The position numbers and the translations under genes are program-made. From contig OY855907.1 in the NCBI GenBank assembly GCA_963693305.1, positions 32,336,301 to 32,400,300 of the forward strand: 64,000 nucleotides of DNA, written 5' to 3'. The notes beneath the pieces were generated by a model that saw only the letters and a list, made by a program, of their open reading frames with translations, did not search any database and had not been told where the DNA came from. Every line of letters begins with the position of its first letter. The stretch's first letter is position 1. Origin of the DNA: Meandrina meandrites (lineage: Eukaryota > Cnidaria > Anthozoa > Scleractinia > Meandrinidae). This document shows positions 23,255-34,500 of the stretch, piece by piece.

Positions 23255-24174
23255 CACTTGGAACTGAAGACCGAGGCGATGGCGTGCTTCTCGCTAGTCG
23301 TAGCTGGACGATAAAATATGGCGCTTGTCGATGGAAATGGACAATGTTGACCACCATTCATTGGCTGATCTGGATTTGCTACTCTTGCAAACCGTCGATT
23401 TAATAAGTTATCGCTAAAGGAACAAAATGCGTGGTTTGTGATTGTGTGAATTTTCTTTTTACAGAAAGAAATGTACGTGTCGTACAAGTCTTGCGTGTTC
23501 TGATACCTCATCGAAAACGCATTTGATTGACATTTAATTTCCTGAAATTGTTTTGATAGCGCGTATTAAAGTAGCGTGGCATCCGACAAGGTCAAACGGT
23601 CAAACGGTCTCAGTTAGTCATTCAGTTGTTTACACTTTTTAAAAGAAATTTCTGTCTACCGAATCTAATAGAACTCGTCAAATATAATTTATGTCTTTCG
23701 TCTATACTTTGTATTAGTCCTTTCTAACTGCCGGGGAGTAGTTTGCTTTGTGTTCTACGCGGCGATAACTTGATTTCTGTTCGGATGTGAAAAGTAGCCG
23801 GGCAGTGGCTTTGCCGTGAACATGGCACCTATTTTATTAACTTTTATTTAAAAAAACCTTCCTTTCCAAATAGACCCATGCGTTTTATGATTTTACTTCC
23901 AATCATTGCGCAATGTTAGATTCTTAGTCAACTTTTATTTTAGAAGTGAAAAAAAAAACATACAGACCACGAAAAACTAGCCCTCTGATTATAGATTTTG
24001 ATAATCGAGAAATGTTTATCAGCACACTAAGATAAAATCAGTCAGCTGCGTTATTAGTAAACGAAACGCGAGAATAAATATAGACATTCCTTAAATGTTT
24101 CTTTTTCCTTTCGCGTGACAGTCAGGACGTTTCTCAAATCAGTTTCTTTTTCCCCTCGCGCGGCAAGAAATCCG

Positions 24175-24281
24175 CCATGGATCCTGAACGCGTGATCGCT
24201 TCGATTGTAGCTCTTCTTTTCCTGATTATTGCGCTGAGGATTGCGGTTGCGATGCGAGAATCGTTACCGAAAGGTTTTTCG
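24175..24281 (+). pseudogene. Possible Harbinger-like transposase N-terminus, fragment
   Basis: A short frame begins MDPERVIASIVALLFLI and ends at a stop after about 35 codons. The Met-Asp start followed by an Ala/Leu/Ile-rich helix resembles the first residues of PIF/Harbinger nucleases. A similar start on the other strand at 24977 supports a shared family. Confidence is low because nothing downstream shows the nuclease core. Confidence 0.25.
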
Positions 24282-24791
24282 TGACTGCATAAAATGTAAT
24301 TAACAAGAGTTGACTGGAACAAAGTCAACAAATTACTTGATCTGTGTAGAGTGCAGGTTTTCAAGTACGGAATAGCTTAGTGTCAAGTGTAGTGTGCCAA
24401 ACTTCTACAGTTGCGGTTACACATCGTCCTTTTACCGTGGTAAATGGGCTCTTTACCTCGGAAAACTCACAAATCGTGTGTGACTAACATTTCCCAAGGT
24501 AAATTTATCGCGGTGTATTTCCATGGATACATCAAAAAGAAGTACCCCAAGATAAAATGACCGATTGCGAGGCAAACCTCAAAGATAAGCAAATAAAATA
24601 AACAGAGAAATTTGAAATTAAATATGGTTTAGATTTCCGGAGGTCAACTTTGCGTGTTCAAGGCAGCAAAAGCGTGGTCTTTCTTAGAATCATGGCTGGA
24701 TGGCTTGCTGATTTGTAAGTATAAGCTACTTTTTTTGGAAATTTGGCGTTTAAATGCAAAAAAAGGCAAGGAAGATCTATAGTGCATTTTC

Positions 24792-24977
24792 TTATATGTA
24801 TTTCGATTTAATCTCTTGGCCTAGAAACATCCACCAAGGAGATTTATAAAAACGGAGTCTTCGCCTTTTAATTCTTCGGTGACTGAAATACTGACATAAC
24901 AAAGCAGTAGAGGACTGTCGAAACAGTATAAATAATAAAAGCGAGATGATGCTAGCAAGCACCCTCGAATTATCCAT
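24792..24977 (-). pseudogene. Possible Harbinger-like transposase N-terminus, second fragment
   Basis: The frame begins MDNSRVLASIISLLLFIL and continues with an Arg-rich segment RRIKRRRLRFYKSPWW, as in PIF/Harbinger N-termini (hydrophobic helix, then Arg cluster, then aromatic residues). It stops after 61 codons. It faces the fragment at 24175-24281 and shares the MD..RV.ASI..LL pattern. Confidence 0.3.
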
Positions 24978-25035
24978 TTTCGCATTTCGCGCCGAAAACA
25001 GTATGAAAGATTAATGACCTTGGTAAAGTATTTAA

Positions 25036-25504
25036 GTGCCCCTGTGATCAAATTTTCGATTTGTATTTTTTTACATGTTCGTGTACAACTAGACGTCCTT
25101 ATTCATCTTGCCAAATTTCAATCCATTACGAACATCAGAAGTCATTTTATTTTAACATTTAACATACCTCACGAGTTGAAATTTTAATAACAATCAGCAT
25201 AGAAAATTGCACGAAGAACACGTCCAAAGTTTTTGTTCCTTTTCGCGTGATTTTGAACACTTATTGTTATTCTCATTTCAACCCGTGAGGTATTTTTGAG
25301 CCTTTGACGTCACTTTCTCTCATTTGCAACCAAGCCTTGGAACAGGGTTTTGTAATGGCGGCCGTAAATTTTCGGAATTAAATGTTAAAATAAAATGACT
25401 TCTGATGTTCGTAATGGATTGAAGTTTGGCAAGATGAATAAGGACGTCTAGTTGTACACGAACATGTAAAAAAATACAAATCGAAAATTTGATCACAGGG
25501 GCAC
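25036..25504. mobile_element. 469-bp TTAA-type foldback with nested second palindrome
   Basis: Long inverted arms (about 25036-25160 and 25379-25504) begin GTGCCCCTGTGATCA and match almost base for base. The direct repeat TTTAA (25031-25035, 25505-25509) flanks them. Between the arms is a second inverted pair, ACCTCACGAGTTGAAATTTT and its near complement (about 25167-25195 and 25262-25292). The structure could be one element nested in another. Confidence 0.8.
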
Positions 25505-26444
25505 TTTAAGTCTGTGTCGGCAAACACCCCGGTAACGTATTCCCGCGGTGAGTTCACCCAGGGTCTGGAAGGGGTTTCGCTTGATCCGTGAATTGACCGA
25601 AAAATAGAGCGTGAATCGGGAAAACTCATGGAATACGGCCGTGATTTGTGAATTATATATTCACTGTGACGCGTGATCATCTAAAGTTGTTGTCCGTGAA
25701 TCGAGATTTCTACCAATATAATGTCGTGAACATCAAATAACCCTACACGAATACATGTAAATTGCCTGTCAAGATGGTTCAAAATAGGTCTTCTGTCATT
25801 GTTATGTAACGTAACCGACCATTGCCAAAATGAAACAGTTACCTGTGAAAACGATGCCAAAGAGTGACTAACGTATTATGAGGGATTTGGCCCAGGAATA
25901 TCGAAAGACTGTGCGGTTGACAATGAATCAGACAGACCAACACAAAACATGCAGCAGAAACTTTGTCATTACATAATGTACCGAAAAGAGTTACCAGTAC
26001 TAGGCGAACGGATTCCTACAGAGTGCGCAGTCTTTTAAAAATGCACCGATTAAACCAAACCAAAACATTCTCGTGTGATCAACAATCGGAATATGACTCC
26101 ACTCCTGAAGAGGAGGACCACCAGCCAGGGGAGGACCAAGAGAAAGAGAGTGGAGTGGAAAACTATGAGATGCCAGTCACTCCCGTGAACTTCTTATCGA
26201 AAAACAATCGATTTCATAGCAATGAACTTCATTGCTTTTATACTTTATCGTCTTCAAACAAAAAGCAAAGAATCATCAGTTTGATCACCATACTTTTTGT
26301 TTCCTTCCCATCACGGGGTCATTTAAGTTCAAAAACTCTTGCCTATATATAGCTGTTCAGCAATTGGCTAATGGCTTGTTTTGGTCGAGGTTATCAAATC
26401 TGATAACGATCCCGGACTGTAAATAGATATCTGGAACAATCGAA

Positions 26445-26700
26445 TAGCACATAGTCGCGAATAGTACGAATACTCCTGAATAGTCGCGAATAGTATGTGA
26501 TAAGTCATCCATGTCCAATATACACGACCTGATACGAGTCGTAAGTCGTGAATGATGAAAACTAGTAGCGAACAGTAGTTGAATAGTGGCGAATAGTAAC
26601 GAAAAGTGACAAATACTATAGTTCCAAATACTAACGAATAGTTGCAAATAGTGACGAATAGTCCTTAATTAAATAGCGACGATAACAAATAGTGACAATT
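26445..26700. repeat. Degenerate GAATAGT-rich tandem repeat
   Basis: GCGAATAGT/GTGACGAATAGT-type strings recur about every 10-17 bases with heavy drift. This is an old decayed satellite; no frame is meaningful. Confidence 0.65.
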
Positions 26701-28408
26701 CGAGACCAGAATACTCTCTACTACTGATCAAAGTCAATATCTTACATTGATCTTACACTTTAGCATATACTACGGACAAAGAAAGGGGGCAGCTATTTTT
26801 TCCTAATTTGGAATGCCCCTTCTTTGTAATCCTCTGCACCCTTAGCGAATTGCAACTGTAAGGTTGAGTTTAAGACGAAACAAAACTACCTAGTAGAAAC
26901 TAGCCTATGAGCCTGAGAACTTTACAAAAACAAAAGAAACAAGGCATCAATACATCAAAAAGAATTATAAAAGAACAGTCATTTTAAACTTAACACCAAA
27001 ACGACGCTATACCTTGTGGTTTAACGTTTTAACACTGAAATCACAAATTACACAAAAATATTGAAAGAGACACGAGACAGCCCAAAGGGCCTTTGATTAG
27101 TATGCTTCGGCGGCACATCAGGTCAGTTTAGTCGAGCCCGCCGCAGACGCAGCCAGACGCAGTCGAGCCAAAATACCCATGGCGAGACCACACGGTATTT
27201 TGATACTTTTATGATATTTTGTACTTAGTGGCGTTACTGTACTAGCTGCTTTCTTATCTCAACAATATACATTTTAATTTCCCCTTCACATACGCAAATA
27301 TCAGCAAAAACTGTGACAAAAGTCAAAAGGTAAAAAGAATGGGAGCCATTAGGGCTAGCCAGAGAAAAGTGGGACAACAAAGCAAAGAGAAATATTTTCT
27401 AAACATGTCTAAGGTCATTAAGTACAAAATATCAAAGCAAAGGAGAATATTTCACTCGTAATCAGTATAATTATGTCATGTACCTCAGGGTTAGATATTT
27501 TCTTTTGCACCAAGCTAAAAGTAAAATTGTTCCCTAGACCAAAATGAATACTTTCACTTTATAAAAACCTCTACATGTTCCAGCGTCTTTCTTTTATTTC
27601 ATACTTTTGAGGCGTCGAGTTTAACACCTAGTCACAAAATCTACAAGATCACTGACTTGCTTGATTGACTTTGTTTAACCCTATAAAGAAACAACAACGA
27701 AAAAAAAAGAACTTGCCCTTACACAGCACGTGACCAAAACGTTCGATTTCGCAGTGTCTAGTCTGATCTTATCTAGCAAACGATGAATATATATTTGATT
27801 TTATTAAAAACAAGAAAGGTATAACTATTGCTTTTTTTTTCAGTGACGTAATGACGTTCCCAGAGCCTGTCTCCCCCTTGACCAGCGGTCGGGAAACGCA
27901 ACGCCGCTGGACGATTGAAAGACCGGTACCAGGAATATCTGGTTACGGTTCGATTGAGCGCGTGCACCGGGGATTTTGGAAGAAATGAACAAGTTTTCGA
28001 CAACCAAAGAGATTTGGCCGTCTTTTTGGCGTGGTGCACACCAGAAGAATCGCGGGCTATGGGGACGGGACTGTTGTTTCTTACTATCATTATTGATTAT
28101 TTGTAAAAATCGATTTAAGTTTTTCTGTCACGCTAACGTCACGTAATTGTCACGCTCATGTTTCCTTGATATCACGAGCAAAACCCTCAGGGCTGCTACG
28201 TAACATTACTTCGGATACAGACATCTTTTATAACATATAATGCTTAATAAATGTCTGATTAATCAATTATCGCATTGCTCTGATTGCATTTGTTTAAATT
28301 AAGGATTGGTATTCTATACAATCTTATATATTTAGCACACTCAAATCGTTACAGTTCAGGAAGATAGTTAAGACGCCTTTTTCCACTTCATCTTTTTTTT
28401 TTTTTTTT

Positions 28409-31400
28409 TCAGGTAGTTTCGTAGAACACTTCAACTTCGTCTGGTTGAAAGTGATAACTACCCGCCAGGAATGATTGTGTAAATGAACTGCCATAACTGT
28501 GGCCAGCTGGTGGAGCGTAGTTGTGTCCAAGATTTGTATATGAATTTGTGTTTGATGAGGCGTATGAAGCAATGTGAATATCGTGCCCTCCTCCGAATGT
28601 TGGTCCATAAGGAGAGTAACCGTATATAGCGTATTGGTAAGAACCGTGAGTTCCTGGTGGCTTGAAAGTTACTGGTCCCCAGCCTGGTTTATTCATCAAT
28701 GAGAACAAAAAGGCGGTCGAACTGGACTGCCAACCACTGGTGGCTAAATAAAATAAATGATAATAATAATAATAAAAAAATAAATCAATTGTCGATTGAC
28801 AAGTCTGCAGGTTTGTGGTGTTATCTGCTCACAACTTTCTCATCTTCTATCGTAACACTGCTAAGTTAAGAAAAATGTAAGGAATGCAAATGCAAACATA
28901 AAATACCTTATCCTGCATTACACTCATCCAAGATGGCGGTCGTAATGTGCGATTTAGGCTAAACATACCTACACTGGAGTAAATTCATTTTAACACGCCT
29001 TTCATTCTACCGTTCGATTTTCTGTTGTGGCTAGTCAATCAGTAACGAAATCGGATACGTTTTGATCTTGCAGCCAGTGCTTACAAATGTTTGTGACAAT
29101 CTCAACATAATGTAAACTGGATAAAATTAACAAACACCAAGATGCTTCGAGAACCCACATTGACAAAACAGCGTTCTCGAAGTCAAGAACTTGACGTCTT
29201 ACTGGCCAGGCCTCGGTTGTTGAAAGGGTGGATAACGCTTGTCACCGGATAAATCACTAATCCATCTTGACCTAACTTCCTCAACTTTTTGCGTTGCAAA
29301 ACATACAACGCTATCCACTTGATAGTGATCTATCCGGTGGATAGCGTTATCAACCCTTCGAACAACCGCAGTGGCGGTTCCAGGGGAGCGGCCCGGTGGC
29401 CCCTTATTTTTTCAAAATAGCGTATTTTCTATGATCTGCCCAAATTATCTCCGCAGAATTCAACATTTATAGTCAAACCTTCAAAAGTAACCCCCCCCCC
29501 CCCCCCCCCTTCTTTCCCCTTAGTTGAAGGTCTGGATCCGCTTCTGAACCGTGTCCAGGGAATTTGTGCTTCTTGCGACCTGCAGGGAGAGGAAGTGACG
29601 GTGAGGGGTGGGGGGAGGGGGGGGGGGGGGGGGGGGAGGCGAGTACTGAGTGCGGGAGGCGTGAGAAGAGAAGACGTGAAACAGGATTCTCAAGGCGGCG
29701 AACAGTTCGTGATATTTACGGGAACCACTACAGAAAGGGCAGGAACCGGGATAAAAGTTACGGGAAGCGGTTTTTGGTTTTTGTTTTCTTTTATAAATCT
29801 GGCGCTTTAAAATAGAAGTTACCGCTAATAATCACCGACAACATGATACTTTAACTTTTTAACTTTTTGGGACCGCTTGCATGTTCTTGTGTCGCAAGAA
29901 CTTCGAGTGTCTCTTGCTGCGCGTGTAGTATTTTGGGTTGTACCAGAAGTCCATAACTAGAAGTCTACATCTCTGGTAATAGGCTTTGAGATATGTCTTT
30001 CGCGTGTACCTCGCGTTCCTCGCGTGTAGGCTATTTTTAGAACAGCTTTGCCGCGAACAAGTAGCCAATCACATTGAAGTATTTTTTAATTCGCGCCTTT
30101 GATTGGTTGAACAAATTTTTGAAGAAAAGCAGAACTGCAGAGCACGAGTGAACTCGAGCGAACGGCATTACGAAATTTCTGTTTGTTGGTCATCGTAATT
30201 TCCGTTTTGTGAGGATTAAATCGTCCGCACAAGAATCATCAGGCCATCTTTCATCGATGACGATAGCATCGAAGTTGTAAAAATTCGGAGCATCCAAATA
30301 AGCGAGAGAACCTCAGTGTTTTGGAGTCAGAATACGAAATGGCAGCGGGCAAGATGGACTAATTCCGAGTCAAATTCAAAATGCGAAGACACTAAAGATA
30401 AATGGTACTCTCAAGATGAAGACAGGCATTAAGAGAGCAAGTGCATTTTGGCACAGGTTCGTTGCTATTTTGAAAAACAAAACCGTGGTCCCTGAAGCGC
30501 TCAACATCGAGCGCGGAATGAACAGAATGAAGTTTGATTCGTTTGAGAACAACATTCAGAGAAAACGACAAGTTTGGCGAGTTTTGGATGTTTTTGGAAT
30601 TATAAGGACGGCATGAAAACAAAGGACTGACTAAGGTAATGTACTTGTTTTAATATGAATAGAAATACGAGTTTAATTCATCGAACAATGATGATTTCAT
30701 TCACATCCGTCAAAAGTTTAATTCAAGTTGTGCTTCTCGGGCACTTCGCAGTGTGCAGCTATTGTGTTGTGTATGTTGTTCAGTATTTTAACACGAGGAT
30801 ATGCTGTACAAAATAAAGACACACTTAACTACTAAAAGTTTGGGGAACTTCTGTTCATAAATTCTCTCGTAAATTATAAAAAGTCGACCTGTTTGTTTTG
30901 TGAGTTTGTTTAGGGAAACCCGGCGACGGGTTGCTTTTTCACTCGCCTTCAAATGCCACTGAACAGACGTTTGAAATCACTATCTACGATACTACTTCTG
31001 TCGAAATGTGAGAATTAAAGAGAATGGCCTGTCAAGTGTTTTGATGTGATTTGATTTATTTCACCTGCCACTTTCCAAAATATTCGGCCGCAACTTAGAA
31101 CTCCAATCGTGTCGAAATAGTGGGTTACGTCATTTTCTCGCGAGACATCAGTTTCTAAAAATAGCCTACACGCGAAAGACATAGCACGCGCCCCAATACC
31201 AGATGTAGACTTCTAGTTATGGACTTCTGGTTGTACTGTACATTGAAGACTTTAAAGCGAACTTTAGTTAAACTTGCTTTGCGTTACTTTTACTTTTTAC
31301 TTACTCCATGGAGTGCTGGTATATCCCCCAAAGATGTACTTTCCAACGCGAATGATTGTTACTGTCGGGCCTTTGCTGTCGCAATGTGAATGAAAGGTTG

Positions 31401-31541
31401 TTGAAGCCCAACCACTTAACGACGCCCGCCAACAGAGGTTCCAGTGGGAAGATTTGCTTTGTACTACAGGCTTTAACCATCTGCTTAAAGTAGTTAAGTA
31501 ATTGTTGTCCTTTCCCAAGATGACTGAGTTTAATAGACCAG
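28409..31541 (-). CDS. Exons 16-17: TLDc domain and stop
   Basis: Exon 16 (31541-31305) encodes NSVILGKDNNYL, LCWRASLSGW, FHSHCDSKGPTVTII and GKYIFGGYT. Exon 17 (28743-28409) encodes SSSTAFLFSLMNKPGW, GPTFGGGHDI, GHSYGSSFTQSFLAGSY and PDEVEVFYE, followed by the stop. This is a full TLDc domain (about 190 residues with the flank), split by a 2.5-kb intron in phase 1. TLDc proteins are tied to oxidation resistance and V-ATPase regulation inside cells; secreted TLDc proteins with adhesive domains are a cnidarian-style variant. Confidence 0.88.
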
Positions 31542-34500
31542 CTGAAAAAAATAGCAATGGCGTATGATATGAATTTTGTACATTAACGATCTTTCGTATG
31601 TATGTATGCATGTATATGTATGTATATATGTATGTAGTATACACCTATTTGCAATAATGCTAGCTGGCAGCATTCACAGGAAACTCGCGAGTTTATATCT
31701 GTACAGATATTAATCGTGTTATAAGATAAATTGATGTACGTGTATTTTGAGGCGTTTTGAGGCCGTTTCTTTGGGCGAATTTCAAACATATCGCTGAAAT
31801 GCCTAAATATTCTTATTGTTCTTCTTTCATTTTGCTTTTTTTTAACGACAACGAGATTGCTACGGAAAATAAGTGCTTGGTAGAGGAAATTCAAGGAAAG
31901 TGAAAAAATACAACAACTTCGAAACAGTTATTCAGAGGAATTACCTAAGATTTGCGAAGGCAAAAAGGCGCTAACCAGATTCACAATTTGCTCCTGTTTG
32001 GTTGTTATTACATGCTAATTTGACACAATAACGGATCAGACGCAAAAGCGCAGTTAAAGGTTAACGATTAAAATGTTAGTGGTATACCAAGTGGGTGGTA
32101 ACAAATCGATAAAAAAGCTTTCTATACGTTTTGTTAACGACGATATCACAAGTGTGTGGATAACGGCAGATAGCGTTTTTAACGACTTTCTACCACTCGG
32201 TATACCACTAAATTTTATAAAAAAAAAAAAAAAATGAAAATGAAATTACATGGGCACGCGGAGATACGAAATTTCTCTTCTGGTGTTGGAAAATATTTCA
32301 CCCAATCGCTGCGCTCACCGAATGAAATACTTTTAAATACTTGCAGATCAATTTCGTATCTCCGCACGGCCGTGTAATATCTTGAGCGCACAGATCTCAC
32401 CTGCATAATTATGGCATTCAAAGCCATCCCCAATGTATCCTTGTTGACACGCGCAGGAGTATGAGCCTCGTGTGTTTGTACAGTTGGCAAACTGATGACA
32501 ATAGGAGGTCTCTTTATCACATTCATTTAAATCTAATGGACAGAGAACAGATACCATAATTAATAAAGGTCTAGCCTGAAACATGTTTCATCTACTCAAT
32601 GCAAAATAATGTCGCTATGCATCAATGGAACGAAAACGTTAGGGGGGGGGGGGGGGTACAATCCTCCCCCCCCCCCCCCACCCCAACTTGTACCATGGTG
32701 GGGGTATGAATTTGCATGTACATACGAGGGTTTATCAACTTTGGTTTCTCTTCTTCAGTATCTAAGGTGTTGTCTTGTTGGACTGTCGGGTAATAGGGAA
32801 ATTCACGATCACTTAGTTTTTTGCCATGGACAGTGCAAATCGTATGTTGTTCTATCGTGTGCCAAAGGGTTTCCTGAAAGAATCGCAAGAGTTCTTTAAA
32901 GTTTTAACGTCAACGTAGCTATCAAGCCCATCCGTATCATCCAATATTCTGAAAAAACCTAAAGATAAATAAGCGAAGAGGCTTCGAAAGAAGTTGTGTA
33001 TACGATAAAATGCAAAGAGTGTGCTTGCGTTTACATTGGCCAGACCTCACGCGCACTCAAAACACGCTTCAAGGAGCACGCCACAGCTATAACAACAACG
33101 GACAGAGATTCCCTATTGGCCGAAAACCATTTGCTCAACCATCACGAAATTGAAATGTTGACATAATCGACCTTTCGTCAAGTGAACATGGAAACAAAGA
33201 CTGTCCCTCGAAGCGTGGCGTTCAGTCTGAGATGCAAACTCTATTAATGAACATGTAGCATTCTCGGAAATTTATAAGAACCTTAACGATTTTTAATTAC
33301 ATGTTACGTTTTTGTTTTTATTCGCGACTTAGAATTCCAACCCCATTTTTAGCTTAGCAGATTCATTTTTTTTTTTTAATTTTTATTCCTATCACACCAG
33401 GGATGCTGTTTCTAAATTTACCTATTGCTGAAGAAGGCTATGGCAGTAGCCGAAACGTCCCGACTATAATCTTTTAAGCCAGTGTCAAGTTTTTAAAGAA
33501 TATATTTAAAATGTCTGGCTACAAACCAGATATTTTTAAGTACAAATGTTTCAGTTTGCCTATTATTCAACATCAAAGTGAGCTTCTTAGCTGGGGTTCG
33601 TTGTAAACGCGAGCTACGTAACAGCTTTCCCATTTTATATCAATCTCCTTCATATCCGCCAGAGCTATTTAATTTGTTCGGTTGGATAACGCTATCCACC
33701 CGATAAATCGCTATCTACTAGATAGTAATTTAACCGGTGGATAGCCCTATCTACCCTTTGAACAACCGGGCCCAGATAAATCGCTATCCAGTGGATGACT
33801 GTTAACAAAACAAACTACGCTATCCTTTGGATAGTGATATTACTGACTAATAGATAGCATTATCCATCAATTGAAAATTCGGGGCCTGGTGTGCATGTCT
33901 ACATGTGTTGATATAGTAATTTCAATCCTCTTTTTTTTTTTTTCATAACCTACCGAAATTGCAACTTTGTTTGTAAGATCACTTTATATTTATTTCTCAG
34001 TGAGCGAGCAGGCAAGATGAACCGAATCTTGCAATCTGATTGGTTCCGGGAGGAGGCGGAATTCCGATCTTGACGCCAGGCGTTCTCCTCCTCTCTCGGG
34101 CGAGCGCAAGGTTCACCGTAAGGGCAGTGTCAGTCAGTGACGTCACGAAATTTCGCGCCAAATTGATAATTGAGAAGGGAATGCCTGGGTACTAGGCTGG
34201 GCCAGAGGCAGTTTACGTGACCACAGGGAGCCCAGACAAACTGTTTGTGTGCACATTAGCATTTTTGTGTACATTAGCATTTTTATAGCAAATGTATAGG
34301 ATTTACAGAGCGGCTCGCAGAATTGCGTGTAATAGCGTAAAATATGAACAAATATACATCCAAAAATAAACGTAAGTTGGCTCGAAATTGCGAATTTGAG
34401 CGGTTTGAAGGATTTTGCGTTCGCTGCTTACTATACATATAATTATAATGAAGGGTGGAAACTTCAACAGCTCCAAATTCGAACAGCTCCAGCGCCGAGG

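Larger units (their letters stand above)
23255..28408. other. Repeat-rich intergenic region, no intact gene
   Basis: Apart from the elements listed separately (24175-24281, 24792-24977, 25036-25504, 26445-26700) I find nothing supportable. Open frames of 60-130 codons have no recognisable motif. An acidic stretch near 26100-26160 (STPEEEDHQPGED) is short and without splice context. Confidence 0.45.

Noticed and set aside
25963..26352. Plus-strand frame of 129 codons with an acidic stretch
   Set aside because: No domain, no splice context, composition like chance; left as intergenic.
29564..29815. Frames rich in Gly and Arg
   Set aside because: They depend on a poly-G run; frames across homopolymers are unreliable.
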